Source of the DNA: Rhodamnia argentea
Taxonomy: Eukaryota > Streptophyta > Magnoliopsida > Myrtales > Myrtaceae
Direction: 5' to 3'
NCBI RefSeq assembly: GCF_020921035.1
Contig: NC_063150.1
Location: 19,606,501 to 19,670,500 of the forward strand
Length of the DNA stretch: 64,000 nucleotides
This document shows, one piece after another, positions 12,189-25,000 of this stretch (position 1 is its first letter; each line of letters opens with the position of its first letter). The notes below the pieces were generated by a model, which did no database searches, was not told the origin of the DNA, and worked only from the letters and a program-made list of their open reading frames with translations. The position numbers and the translations under genes are program-made.

Positions 12189-13232
12189 AACAACAATTAA
12201 GATACTGTATTTTCATGATATTGCTACTTAGTTCAACTTTTATTGATGTAGGGAACTAGATAGCCCGAAGGTACAGTAAATCTCGCCTGAAGAACAAATT
12301 TACTAGGAAAAGTGCTTCGAGTTTAACTTGATACTTCCCTTTCATCTTTATAATTGAAAATTTTCCTATGGACAAATTTATGTATCGTATCTAGTAAGAA
12401 AATTATTTACCTTTTCCCGGACAAAACTCTTTTCCTCAAATTATCTTATTGAAGCCATGCATTGATTTTCTCATTAAACGAGTTTTTTTATGATGAAGTG
12501 CAAAATGAATTGAGCAAATCTTTAACAATGATTATTCCCTTGTTGATGATAATTCACGTTCGGTATAATATCACTTTTTATCATTTGTTAAAATACTAGT
12601 AGCATACTCATGCGTCGCTCGCCTTAAAATTTTTTCCGTGTGTAAAGTTAGATATGATTCATTTTTTTTTTCTAGTAAATTACATTCTTTTTTCATATAA
12701 TTCATCTTTTTTTTTGGGCAAAATAAAGGTAGAATTCACAATTCATTTTATATATTCATGTAAAATGGAAGGACTCAATTATAGTTAGAAAATTCTTAAT
12801 AGTCTCTGTATATGTTATGGAAAAAATTTATAGGTGATCAACAACATTATTATAATATTAAAAAAATAATATTCCAATAAAATATTTATTAGCAAGAGTT
12901 ACAAAAAAAAAATGCTATCAATGTTCAATAGGAGTTTGTATTAAAACTCATTACAACTAATATTTTTTATTGAACCAAAACTCATGATATTGAATCAAGC
13001 AAAAGCAAAATCTTAATTGAAAGCAAGACGAGTAAAAATTGTTAAAAGAATACTCCTTAAAAAATAGCAATGCTGTGCGAGTTATATTTAAAGCCAACTC
13101 GGCCTGCTACAATTTCTTTCGGAGACTATTGTTTTTCCTATTAATTTTCACAAACAAGCCATATCAAGAGACGAAAGAAAGTAAAAGAGAAATCTCTTTA
13201 TATTCATCATCTAAAAAGTGAAAACAATCTTG

Positions 13233-13664
13233 TTGAGATCAAATAAAAATCATTTAGTACCACGAAAAATTTCCAACCGATACAGTTTTGATAAATTTAC
13301 CCCAAAGTAATTTTTCAACTATCAAAATATCAATGTTATATTTGTAAAAAATTTTCATTAAGTTCACCGTCAAATTATTGAATTGAATGACAAGTGACAA
13401 TTAGTGAGTATATCACTGTGGGGTTTTTTACCCTCCGTTTATCGCAGTGGATCAATTTGAAATTTGCGTGGTATTAATCTAATTTAACATAAATTAATGG
13501 ATGGTAAATTTATCACAAGTGTACCGATTCGAAATTTTTAGTAGTCACAAAATTAATTTGAAATAAATTTATTTTAAATATATCAATTTAATATTTTTTG
13601 TGATAAAAAAATTAATTTATCATAAATATATTAATTTAAAATTTTTGGTGATATTAGCTCCTAA
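13233..13664. mobile_element. Second member of the AAATTTACC fold-back family
   Basis: It has the same organisation as 11669-12188. The left arm contains CCAACCGATACAGTTTTGATA and AAATTTACCCC. The right arm has repeated inverted units ending near ATTTTTGGTGATATTAGCTCC. It is more diverged than the other member and lies just upstream of the probable U2AF-like promoter. Confidence 0.45.
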
Positions 13665-13699
13665 TTGGATATTTAGAGCTTCATAGCACAGCGTAGTTC

Positions 13700-16074
13700 G
13701 ATCCCTATCATAAAGGAGAAGTCATGTGAACTCGCTCTGCTTCTCGCCCAAAAACGAAAAAAATGAAATCGCTCTGCTTCCGCCATCCTTAGGTTTTCTT
13801 CAACCTCCGGCTCGCCACTTCACTCTACCGTGACAAACTGCTCTTCCGACGAAACCCAAAAGTTCGCCGACGGCTTTTCTCCCCAAAGGTTCGGACTTTG
13901 ACTTCTCTTTGTTTCCTCTCGCAGAAGCGGAATTGCTTGCTTTCGCTGAAAGGCCTGCGTTTGATTTCTTCTTCCTTCTTTTCGCCCCCATCTTTCGGGA
14001 AAGAATAGGTGCGGAATGTCTCGGCAATGCGTTGCCCTAGCTCGTCTTTCGGCACTGTTGTTGAATGTATGATTGCTTGCGCATGCTTAGTTTTGAATTC
14101 CATCCCTTCGTGATAAGAGATGTTGTGAGCCTAGTTTTAATGGCCGATTGTACATGGGTGGTTAAATTTGTCCTTTATACTCACGTTCATAGAGCAGCTT
14201 CACAATTTTCTCTGTTTTCAATACGAGAACCAACGCTTTGCATGAACCTGTGAGGCGGGTTTGCCTGCTATCGGAATATACTAATCGTTTTGTGGTTAGC
14301 AATTACTAGTAGATTCTGAAAAGCAAGACAATGGTAAATGAATGTACTACTTGCCCGCGGGAAGTTTTTGCATTTTTGCGGTGATTTCTAGTGAGGCTTT
14401 TCAGCATATCCTTTGGCTTTGTTAGATCAGCACCTTGGAAAGGGGCTCTTCGGAAAGCATCTTTGTGGCCGCTTTGTGTTCTTACAGGAAGAATCTAGTA
14501 AAATTTTGTTCTGGAAAGTGTATTCTTTGAAGCACCGTGTCTTAAACCATTGAAAGTAGAAAATTCTTAGTTGTATTTCTTTGAAAAGGTGTTCGTTAAG
14601 ACCTAGTAGAAGATGAGTTTTCCTAAACTAATGAAACTGGTTATACAAAAAGATATCCTCAGCTTGTTTGTATAAGACAGATTTATGTAACTTCTTTTGC
14701 AGGCTGCTTCCACGTGGCTATTGTAACTGTACTGTCTCGTAGTTGTCTAGTGTTAGTACGTTTTGAGTGCACAAGTGAGCCTTCATCTAGCGGACAAGAT
14801 TAGTGCTTTTATGTTGTCAATCATGTCAAAATATCATTAGCTTCTTGTTGTGGCCATACAGCTGGAGTCCCTTGTTTCTTTAATCGGACATAATTCTTGC
14901 ACCACCAGAATGAGCCAATTTTTTGAAAGGTGGGGAAATCTTTTCGCTTTATTTTTCCAGATCTGTTTATGAAAATACTACATTGACTATTAAACTCGTT
15001 TGGAGAAAAGTGTAGGATGACTTCTGATTTTCTTTCCATTTGAAACTTGATCATCTTACTTGCTGGCTTTTCCAAGATTGTAAAAATGAGGTAATATTTC
15101 AGATCTGTCATCCTTTGTCATTTTGATTAAAAAAAAGTCATGATTCTTTGTCCCTTTTTTTTTTTTGGACAAACCTTTTATAGGGCATTTGAGACATTAT
15201 GGTTAAGTACAAAAGCACTTGTATGACCACAGAAATTGCAATGTCGCCTCAATATTTGGAGGACATTGCCTGCGTTGGACTGTAGAGCACTATGTCTCTG
15301 CTGAAGCAATAGCAATTATACTTCATGATCATATCCTATCTTCTGTGCTTTTTCCCATGTGTCTAAGAAGGAAATCAATTCATCGAAGGTTTGATTTAGT
15401 CTCTGCAAGTTCTTCAGTCTTTACAAAGCAGTATTGTTTACTACTCTGTTCAAACCTGCCCTCTCTCTTTGAGGAACCTTTATAGTAATATGAAGCCCAT
15501 TTTTGCTTTTTATGTCGTGCTATCAGTTGGCTAACTGGTTTGAATTATCAATCAGTGTCTGGAAAATATTCTAGTGTTTTTTTTTTCCTTTTCAGATAAT
15601 GCTTCTGCTTTAATCTTGAATGCTTATATTAATCTTATTGTTTCTTACATTTTTTCTTTTGGTTTGCTTCGTTATTGCGGAGTGCAAGAATCATGATTTG
15701 AGCATGGCTCTAGAATTTGCCATGGCCGCATGTATCAAATGTCTAATTGTTATTTGCACTCACTTCTCCATTGGAATGCTGGGTGTAATTTTCTGTGTTC
15801 CATATTTATCTCGATTACAGTGGCAAGCTGTTTTCAGTTTTAGTAGGACTATTTTTTTTCTCAGCAGACTATTATGGATGGATTTTTGGCAGATTTCGTA
15901 TTGTAGATAGTTGGTCTTGGTAATAAATCCTTCTTGTAAGTATATCTAGAGCCTGATATTCAATTCAGGAGCTAATATGCTCTTTACCTTTTTCTCTGTC
16001 TTTTTAACAGGCTAAAGATCTCCAACACAAGTTCTATCGTCAGGATTCACCTCTGTGATTTTCTTTAAGCCCAA
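13700..16074 (+). promoter_or_regulatory. Probable promoter, 5' leader and leader intron of the U2AF-like gene
   Basis: Base composition changes at about 13690 from AT-rich repeats to mixed sequence with CT-rich leader-like text (13730-13900). A clean acceptor, TTTTTAACAG, ends at 16010 and would make 16011-16074 a non-coding exon segment directly before the ATG at 16075. A donor could be AAAG|GTTCGG at 13888/13889 or ATAG|GTGCGG near 14009; sequence alone cannot choose. The region between has no credible coding frame. The short frames at 14821-15111 and 15620-15910 are treated as intronic. Confidence 0.45.
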
Positions 16075-19000
16075 ATGACCAGATCTAATAGACAAAAGGA
16101 AAGGCGGGTTGAAAAAGAGCCATCACATGATGGCGAGGAAGATAGCACTGCTGCTCGGACCAGGCCTTTATGCTTCGAAGATATAATGAAGATGAGAAGA
16201 AGCAAGGAATCGTCTCAAACTATGAAACACAAAGATGCAGAAGAGGATAAGAATTCTAGGAGGGAGATTATTGAAAATGTGCCTATTCAGCATGAATCTG
16301 AAAAAAATTTCAAGGATACTGAACGTTTTTCCCTGCGTAACGAAAAACAAATTTCAGTGGATCTTGCAAGATCAAGGTTTAGAGGTAAAGAGGAGCCAAA
16401 TTCCCATTACCTAAGGGAAGATAGTTACACAAGAAACAAAGACAAAAGCACCCATGAAGTGGAGCTTTTACCTAGAGCAAGATCCAGAAATAAAGAAGGG
16501 CGTGCTTCCGTTAAGGAAGACATTCTCATGGAAGGGAACGATAGGGGAAGTCGCGAGTTAGAAGGTAAATTTAAGAGTAGACTAAAAAGTGAAGTCAGAT
16601 ACAAGGATAGCAGGGAGGAGAATTATAAGATAATGCATGACAGAAGCAAACCTGTTGAACGGGCAAGAAATGATCTTGAAGACAAAGGTGCAAAAGGGCA
16701 TCCAAGAGAGCCAGATGTCAATGAACGGTATACGGAGAGAAATAGAGGAAAATCTGAGAGAGAAAGTAAGAGAAAGCACCGGGATATAGATGAGAGGGAT
16801 ATCAAAGATAGGAACATTTCAAAGAAACTTGATCCGAGAAGAGTGCGTAATTCAGAAATTTTGGATAGAAAGGAACGGAAAGAACTAACAAGGTCCCGTG
16901 ATGATGAAGTAAATATCAGAAGGAAAAGATCAAGGAGTAGAGAACGTGGAAGGGACAGAAGATCGATTTCACTCTCGCCGAAGGGGCACAGACGTCTGGT
17001 GTACAATGGTAGGAAACATGGGGAGTCGTCCTCTGGTTCTTTCAAAGATAGATCTGAAAGACACCACGTTGATGCTGACAGGACCAGATTTCCTGGTAAT
17101 GGTTCAAGCAATCACTCCCATGGACATGGAGAGCCTGCTAGTGGACTTGGTGGTTACTCTCCAAGAAAGAGGAAAACTGAAAAAGCTATTAAGACTCCTT
17201 CCCCTGCTAAACGATCTCCAGAGAGGAAAAATGCTGGGTGGGATATTCCTCCAACGAGTGTAAAAGATGGCTTTACTGCATCCGTTTTGCATAGTTTTCA
17301 ATCTTCAAATCAAGCCATGCCATCAAGTGCGCATCAGTTGGCCAGTGCTGTTTCTGCTGCTTTAAGTACCATGAAACCTCTACCTGGTGCTTCTCCAAAT
17401 GTTCTTCCCACAAAGGCCACTGCCTCCATTGACTCAATTCAACTGACAGAGTCCACACGGCCTATGAGGAGGCTTTATGTAGAAAACATACCAGCTTCAG
17501 CCTCTGAGAAAACCATTATGTCATGTCTCAATAATTATTTGCTGTCTTCAGGTGTTAATCATATTCTGGGAACCAAACCATGCATCAGCTGTATTGTAAG
17601 CTTCCAAACTAAAAAATGACTGGGTATTTTATATCATTGAGGATCTGTGCTGCTTGACTTGTAAAATTTGCAGATACACAAGGAGAAGGGTCAAGCTTTA
17701 GTTGAGTTTCTCACTCCTGAGGATGCTTCAGCTGCTCTTTCATTTGATGGAGCTTCCTTTTGTGGCTCCATGTTGAAAATTAGACGTCCCAAAGATTTTG
17801 TTGAAGTGGCTGTAAGATCCTCTTTTTCCCTTCTTTTCTTTTAATACGTCCTTATGGTTACATGTCTGTCCACATATTGCTATATCATTCTGTCTTAATT
17901 AAAGACTTCCACGATATTACTGGCATGTGCAAGAGGTGATCATCGGAATTTTCGTTCTTTTGGTATTGAGGGCGTGAAAATATCTGAGAGAAATGAATGA
18001 AAAAGCCTAGACAGATCCGTTAGTTAGATTAGTTTAGGAAATCGTGGCCTTTGAGAAGTTGAGTGCCCCTGAGTATGAAGGTTCGTGCAGTCTCCTTTCC
18101 CACATTTTTATGTGTGCTTCAGTGTGCAGGGTCGGCATGTATTAGATAATTACAACTTGTGGGTCTCATTAAGTCTTGAAATCCGATTACGAGGTTCATC
18201 TAGTTTCATTTCTTACATGCGGTTATTTTTCTGATTGGGAGTCAGAAGCATGAAGTCAACAAAATTCCGGCAGACACATGCTGCATACCACAAAATGTGG
18301 TAGTACAACCGAGTGGACTTGGATATGGAGTTTAAGATTTTTGTTGACTAATTAGCATTGGATAAGGACTTTATTAGAAGATGTTGAAGGGCACAACAGT
18401 TGCTTCTCTGCGAGTTTATTTGGGATTTAACAAACGGGTTATTTTATGTAGATTATCAAGAGCTAAAGACAATTCTTTATATGCTCATATATGGGCATAT
18501 GCTATGGTTAATTTAGAGATTCACTAATTGGCCTAATTAAAAAAGAAACTAATTGGGAGACTACTTGTGTTTGGCAATTTCTCCTGCATATTGGGTAAGA
18601 AACCCATATATGCGAGAGGTTGTTTAGTCAATAGTACATCTTGCATTATGTTGTATTATTTGACTGCAGTATAATGGAAATGTTAATTAGGACTTTAATG
18701 CATATATAATGGGATCTGCAAGAGAACTTGTCTTAGTCAAGTCTGGACTTATATTGTATGGAGAAAGACTCTAGGCATGTGACGATCTTTTTCATTTATT
18801 TCATTGGTGAGACCGGCCAAATGGTGGTTTGCTTTTTTCTAAGGTATTTAGCAACTCCTAAGCTGCAGTATCCTATAGCAGCTTTTAGGAAGTTGTCCCA
18901 TCTAGCTTGAAGATGCTGCAACTTTGAAGCATTCATGAATTACCAAATATGCAAGTTAAAACACTTCATTGCACTGCTACTGCAAAACACAGTTAATAGT

Positions 19001-22000
19001 ACAACCACAATTGCATCCAATGAACTTTAACATATGTTTATATATTAAGCCCCTAACTAAGAGCCAATTGGAAATTTTACTTTCTCTTGGATAATATCCA
19101 TAGTGAGGATGCTTTACCATTGTTTCTATTAGAAAGTCCAACCCAAAACTTAAACCATTAGTGGAGGGACATGCATATAAGGTGCGATCAAATCGAATGA
19201 TCAAGTGATGTGGGATTATGCTTTAGCAGAAATTGAGCTCCTTTTGGACTATACATATTCAGGAGAATTAGCTACAGATTCTCTCCCTCCTTCCCTCCTC
19301 CCCCCCCCCACGCCCAAAACCAAAAAAAAAAAAAAACCTCTTCTCTAGCTGTTCTGGTTTCTCTAGGGTAAATGAAGTGTAACGACTACCAACTATCCAA
19401 CTGAATAATGTTATCTCTGTAAGTTGCTTGCAGTCTTTCTTTGTATAGTTAGAAAATGTGCCTCTCCAAAGAACTTCATTTTTTGGGGGATGGGATCTTA
19501 GGGAAATTTTATCACTGTTCGAGATTGATTGCCATGGCTTATGTAACGTGATACTTGGAACTGTGGCCTTCATTTCAGTACTCTGTACATGCTTTCTTGA
19601 ATATCTGGTGAGTGTTCTGACTGAAAGCTGGAATCTCTTAAATAGGGTGTTTATCTTGGTTCTTTCATAAGTCACATTCTGGATGGTGATGGTGAAGCTG
19701 ACTCCTAAGTAAGAAGATTTCCAGGTGTAGTGACCAGTTGATGTGCTTGAGGTTTCTTATCAGTTTTGGCCTTGGGTGTCTCATCTGTCAGAAGATAGCT
19801 ATCTCGTTTTGTTTTGTGTTTGTTGATTGGATATTGAAGATAGTTTTTGGAAATTCTGGGGCTATCTTCATCGTAACAAAATAAGTTTATCCTCTAGAAA
19901 AGAGAAATAAGGGGGGCAGGGTGTTGGGAAGAAGTTTCATCCATCGATAGTTTTTTACTATTCCATCCTTTGACAAAAATTTCAACTGATTAGGGTTTAT
20001 GATTGTGGAAATAATTGTTGATTTTCTGAGTTGTTAGAAGTCAGCTGCATGATTTGTTATTAGAAATTGTCACAAATTTTCAAACATGTCAATGGATTCC
20101 GGTTTTGAACCCTGCTGCTCAAATATGACCTCTCCTTTTCTTTGCAAACATTTTAATACCACAAATTGATCTGTTGTCCTCCATTAAAAAAATAGTATAT
20201 ATATATATAGTCCCTTTGGGGGAGTTTCTGCAGTAAAACCAGTGAAGTATTAAGTCATTTTGGAAACATTTTGCTGTTCGAAATTCTCTATGTTTTGATT
20301 TAGGTGATCACATACCCTTTCTTCGATCTCATGCTTGGCTGTTAAGCAGAGATTAATTTCTGCTTTATCATTTAGGGTTTCCTTAATGATACTCTGCGTG
20401 AACATCATAGCCATCTTTTTGTAGCAATATTTTAATGTTTTCATGTTTTTATTGCGGCCACATATTCCAGTGGGTAGTTTACATAATTCCTCCTCCTCGC
20501 ATCTTGTTGGACCTTTTTGCTCTCCACCCTCTATAAGTAGGTCTAATAGAGAACCATTATCTTTGAAAAATTTCCCATTATTGTCCCATGTTAATTGTGT
20601 TCCAATTACTGGAGTAAGGATTACTTCATGTTTATTCAGTTATTGGTGAGGTTTTCAATGATTTCAACATTCTTAAATTTAGGTCGAGATGATAGCAAAT
20701 TAAATTTAACTTGATTTTTTCAAAAAAAATAACTTTTTTTTTTTAAGTTTAAAAGTCCATGTGGACTGATTTTTTTTTTAAAAAAAATTGCCACATAAAA
20801 TTAAGAATTTAAAAATTAATGCCTTGGGGGGAATCTTTCGTCGTTGGTACTTAAGTAATTTCTACGATTTGGCGCTTAAGTGATCCGATCGAAAATTTTG
20901 GCACAGTGAACGTCGTACACAATTTTTGACACTTATAGTGTACCTTTGCCGAATGAAAACTAGTCCTATGCTAAAATATGTTTCCAAGTTCAAAAACAAA
21001 AGTTTCTCTGGTTTCCATAACAGCAAGAATTACAAGCAGACATTACACGAATCCTTCATGGTAGTTGGTATTCAGACCTATACATGGTTATCTGCTGCAC
21101 AGGGCTGGGAAATTATCGTTTTTAATCATCATCAGATGTTTGCTTAGGCATTGAAAAAGCATTGAATTCCATTTCACTTTTGGATGATGAACGGTAAGTG
21201 CACAATGTCAACACATCTTGCGATTCCTGAAAAGAAAATTGCAGCTATTTCGAGCTTCAAGCTGGTCTCATGAAGTCTGATATTTCGAATAGGGGTAAAA
21301 GAGAGGCCATGCTCACAGGATGGTTTTCAAAAAAGGCTCTTTTGGGCTACCTTTTACAACTTAAAGCGAGCATCTTTTTTCCTCCCAACTTAAGATCCTT
21401 TTTGGCATAGTATAAAGGAACCAATCTTTCAAAAATGTGTTTATTCGTTTGTATCCTTCCTGTATAGTTGCGTGACGCTGACTAAAATGTGAGAGAAACC
21501 AAAACTTTGGCAGTATAAGGTTTTTATACAATGGAATAGGTGATACTCATAATTCTTGGATGAGTTTGTTATGTAAAGCATGCTATCATGGAGATTTCTG
21601 TGACTATTTGGATTTTGGGTATGAATAGTGATCTGACTTTCAGTGGCTTGTGTGCTTAGAGCTCTAGAATTTACTGTGTCAAGTCATCAACTTCTGTCTA
21701 TGAGATTAATCTTTTCTGTTATTGGTATCTCCTTTCTTTGCTTATAACTCCAGTCCATAGTAGCGAAGATGTGGCCTCATAACTTGCACCTTTGACATTT
21801 ATTTGAGCTGTTTTCCTGTAAAATTGAAAGTTCATCCCTGCTTTTTTTTAAAGCTCTGCACGGCTTATAATTGCTACATATGTGTATTTTTCCCCATTTG
21901 AGTAATGTCAGAGAACTCTGGTAGGACTAGTCACAAAACTGATGAAACAATCATATATTGATATCTGTCTGGGGATGTTAAACTGGCCAATGGAGGCTAA

Positions 22001-25000
22001 CATTGTTATTTTGGTTTTTAATTCCTTGTGAGCAATGGATCGTGCTGGTGTCAGTGGTGCACAAATTGCTGTCCCGAGAAAAGTAGTTGAGATTTTTTTT
22101 TTTGGTAATTTAAATCTCGAGATGAATGCTGCCTCTGGTAGTGATGGTGATGTGATCCTGAATGTGAGTTTGATGCAATGAACCTACCAAAAGCTCAAGT
22201 ATAACTGAGAATGCCTAAGTTGTTAGATATATAGTTGCACATGCTTGGTTATGTCTATGCCAAAATATATGCAATGTTTCTGTGGGCACTACACTCCTCT
22301 CTACCGCCTTTATCTTTTTTGTTAGTGTTTGTGCTTGTTTTGGTGCTTGACTATGCTTATACTTTATATCCGTGTTTCTTCACTGTTTATTTCTGAGGGC
22401 AGCGGCTCTTTCTTCAGTGTGGAACTTCTAAGCGTTTGCAAATGTTGTGCTGTATATAGATGTATTTGCTTAACTCGTAGTTCGAATTTATCTGTGGTTT
22501 CTGAGGTAGATCTTTGCTACTATCCATGTTGTAGGTTTTCAGACAGTTCCTATTTTCATGCAGACTGGTGATCCTGGCGAAACAGCAAGATCAGGTGTTG
22601 CAGCATACTCGACGAGCGATGATGTTGATGATTCACCCCATAAGGTAATTTCTTGTATATCTTATCGTAGTCATCAGATAGTGAGATTTTTCATGAGTTC
22701 CTGGTTAAACTAGCATTCTTTGTGGAGTCCTCAATCCCAAGGAGTGCTATTGGTTAGTTTGAGGCTTTGAGCTTTGAGCTCTGAGGTCTTACATGGGTGA
22801 CAGGCCAGTGCAAGCATAATATAAAAACTGGCATTTCTGTAATACATATGCATGTGTACTTATGTTGAATGTATACAGTATGGCTGGTGTTTCTTGCCAT
22901 GGTCGTGTCTGCTGTCAAGAGATGTTGCTAATATCTTATTATGGTGAACTGCATTCCAATTTTGGCTTGTCGTGAATATGAAGATTTGGGGTACTCCGGA
23001 AGTGTTATTGGAGTTAATCTTCCTTGGAAGGATGTTGTGCTGGTACATGAGTTGGACCTAGGAGTGTTGATCTCTGGTGACATTGTTAAGCTGCTACAGC
23101 TTTTTAGCATTTGGTTTTGGCATTGATAAACTAATTTTACTTATTAATATGGAAAGCGCGGTCATGAAGACTGGATATCTTTGGATGTAAAATCTGCATA
23201 ATTCATTTTCTTAATCCATATCTAAAGATTGTAATGGAAGAGTTGAAGAGGTGATGGTAGAGTTGAAGGAGAAGAATAAACATCTTAAAAGATTGAAGAG
23301 TTGATCTTATAAATTGTCTAATAATCTTGATTTCTTCAGATATATGGGTTTAGTTTCTTCTATTATTTGTCTCTGCTTTGTTTTCATGTCTTTTAAGATA
23401 ATTGAATGGGATGTCTTTCTTTCAACAAGTCGGTCATTCGTTGGAAAGGAAGAATTTTGTAGTTGAGGTATTAATAAACTACAACTACCGATACTGTGAG
23501 TCATTAAGTGAGTGTTAGACTAAGAGAAAATACCCATCACTTCCTGCTGAAGATAGAAGTTGAACCAGATAGACCCAAAGGCTGAAATCATGCTGCAAGG
23601 GAAATTAAGGATGGTTAACCTTGGTTCTTGTCTTACCAGTCTCCATTGTCCAGCTATATTTGCCGTGAGCATCTTAAGCATTCAGGGCAGGCTATCATAT
23701 ATTTGCTAGACTGAAAGTCATGATTCACTGCTGTTCTTTGCTTTAGAGATTGTCTCTCCATTCTCATTTAGCCTTTTTTTTCTGTCGCTGTTTCTGATAG
23801 CTAGGAGTTTGCCCAATAATGACAGGATTGAGCTGGTTGCTGTTAACTTTCTCTAAGATATTTTTCATCGAATAATGTATTTTTGCATCATTGTGGCTGC
23901 AGATCTTTATTGGAGGAATTTCCAAGATTCTGTCGTCAGAAATGGTATCACAATCTTCTTTTCGTAAATGTGATTAAATTTAAGTGATCACTCTGTGCTT
24001 AGATATTTTGCTGCTCTGATTGCTATTGCTTGTCTATTTCCTCTGCTTCTCCCATTTCTCTGTTTGTGAGAGGACCTTATTAGGAATACCCTGTCCAAAA
24101 AGGGTAAGTAGATAAACCTTACATATATAGCATGTACTGACTGGATAGTGATGCATAAATGTTTTTGGCCATAAAAAGGTAACCTGTCAAATTTTGACTC
24201 TGTTTCAGCTCAGGGAAATTGCTAGTGTATTTGGACCATTGAAAGCTTTTCACTTCCAGGCTAATGATGATACAACAGATCGGTATGCTTTCCTGGAGGT
24301 AAGTTGCGTATTTTTTTTTTTCCCTAATATGTTCCTTTTCTCTTTATAATGAACTTTTTCCAGCACTTGAACATACTTAAGATTTATGGCTGTTTCATCT
24401 GCTGTTCTTCGTTGCACGGTACCCTTGTGTTTGATCTTTGTAGTATTTGTACTTTTTAGAACTCTTAAATGGGATCAAAGTTATTGGTCCATACCTTGAG
24501 TGATTTTGGCTGGGTGAAACTTCTGAATAGAACAAAATATTTGTTGAATGGTGCCTGAACTTTCAATTCGAATGCACTTTGTCATCTTGACTTTGTAAAT
24601 GTGCAGTCTGTCTCTTAACATTGCAGGCTCTGATCGGAACTTGCACTGTTGTTCTCATTAATGTTGATAATACATATTGAAGATGAGATTGTTTGCTAAT
24701 GATAAGTTATATTATATTCAAGACATCTTTCTTTGAGCCAAATAATACTTAAGACAATGAATTTCTTGACAATTTTGTGGATGGTTAGGCAATGAGCATT
24801 TGTCCGATATGACAGCTATCACGGAGTGAAATTAGATATTATTAAAATGGTGTTTGTGGCCAAAATAATTAAGGCGGTGTTCAGTGCATGTGAGATGAGA
24901 GTACAGTGGTCTTATTTTGCTAGGATGGCCCGTTAAACAAAATGCATGTCAATCCAGTTGGACAGACAATTGGATGGGGTGATTTCTCTGCCGGACTCTA

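Noticed and set aside
16623..17111. 162-codon minus-strand frame rich in Leu and Ser
   Set aside because: It is the shadow of the Arg/Ser/Glu-rich exon 1 of the U2AF-like gene.
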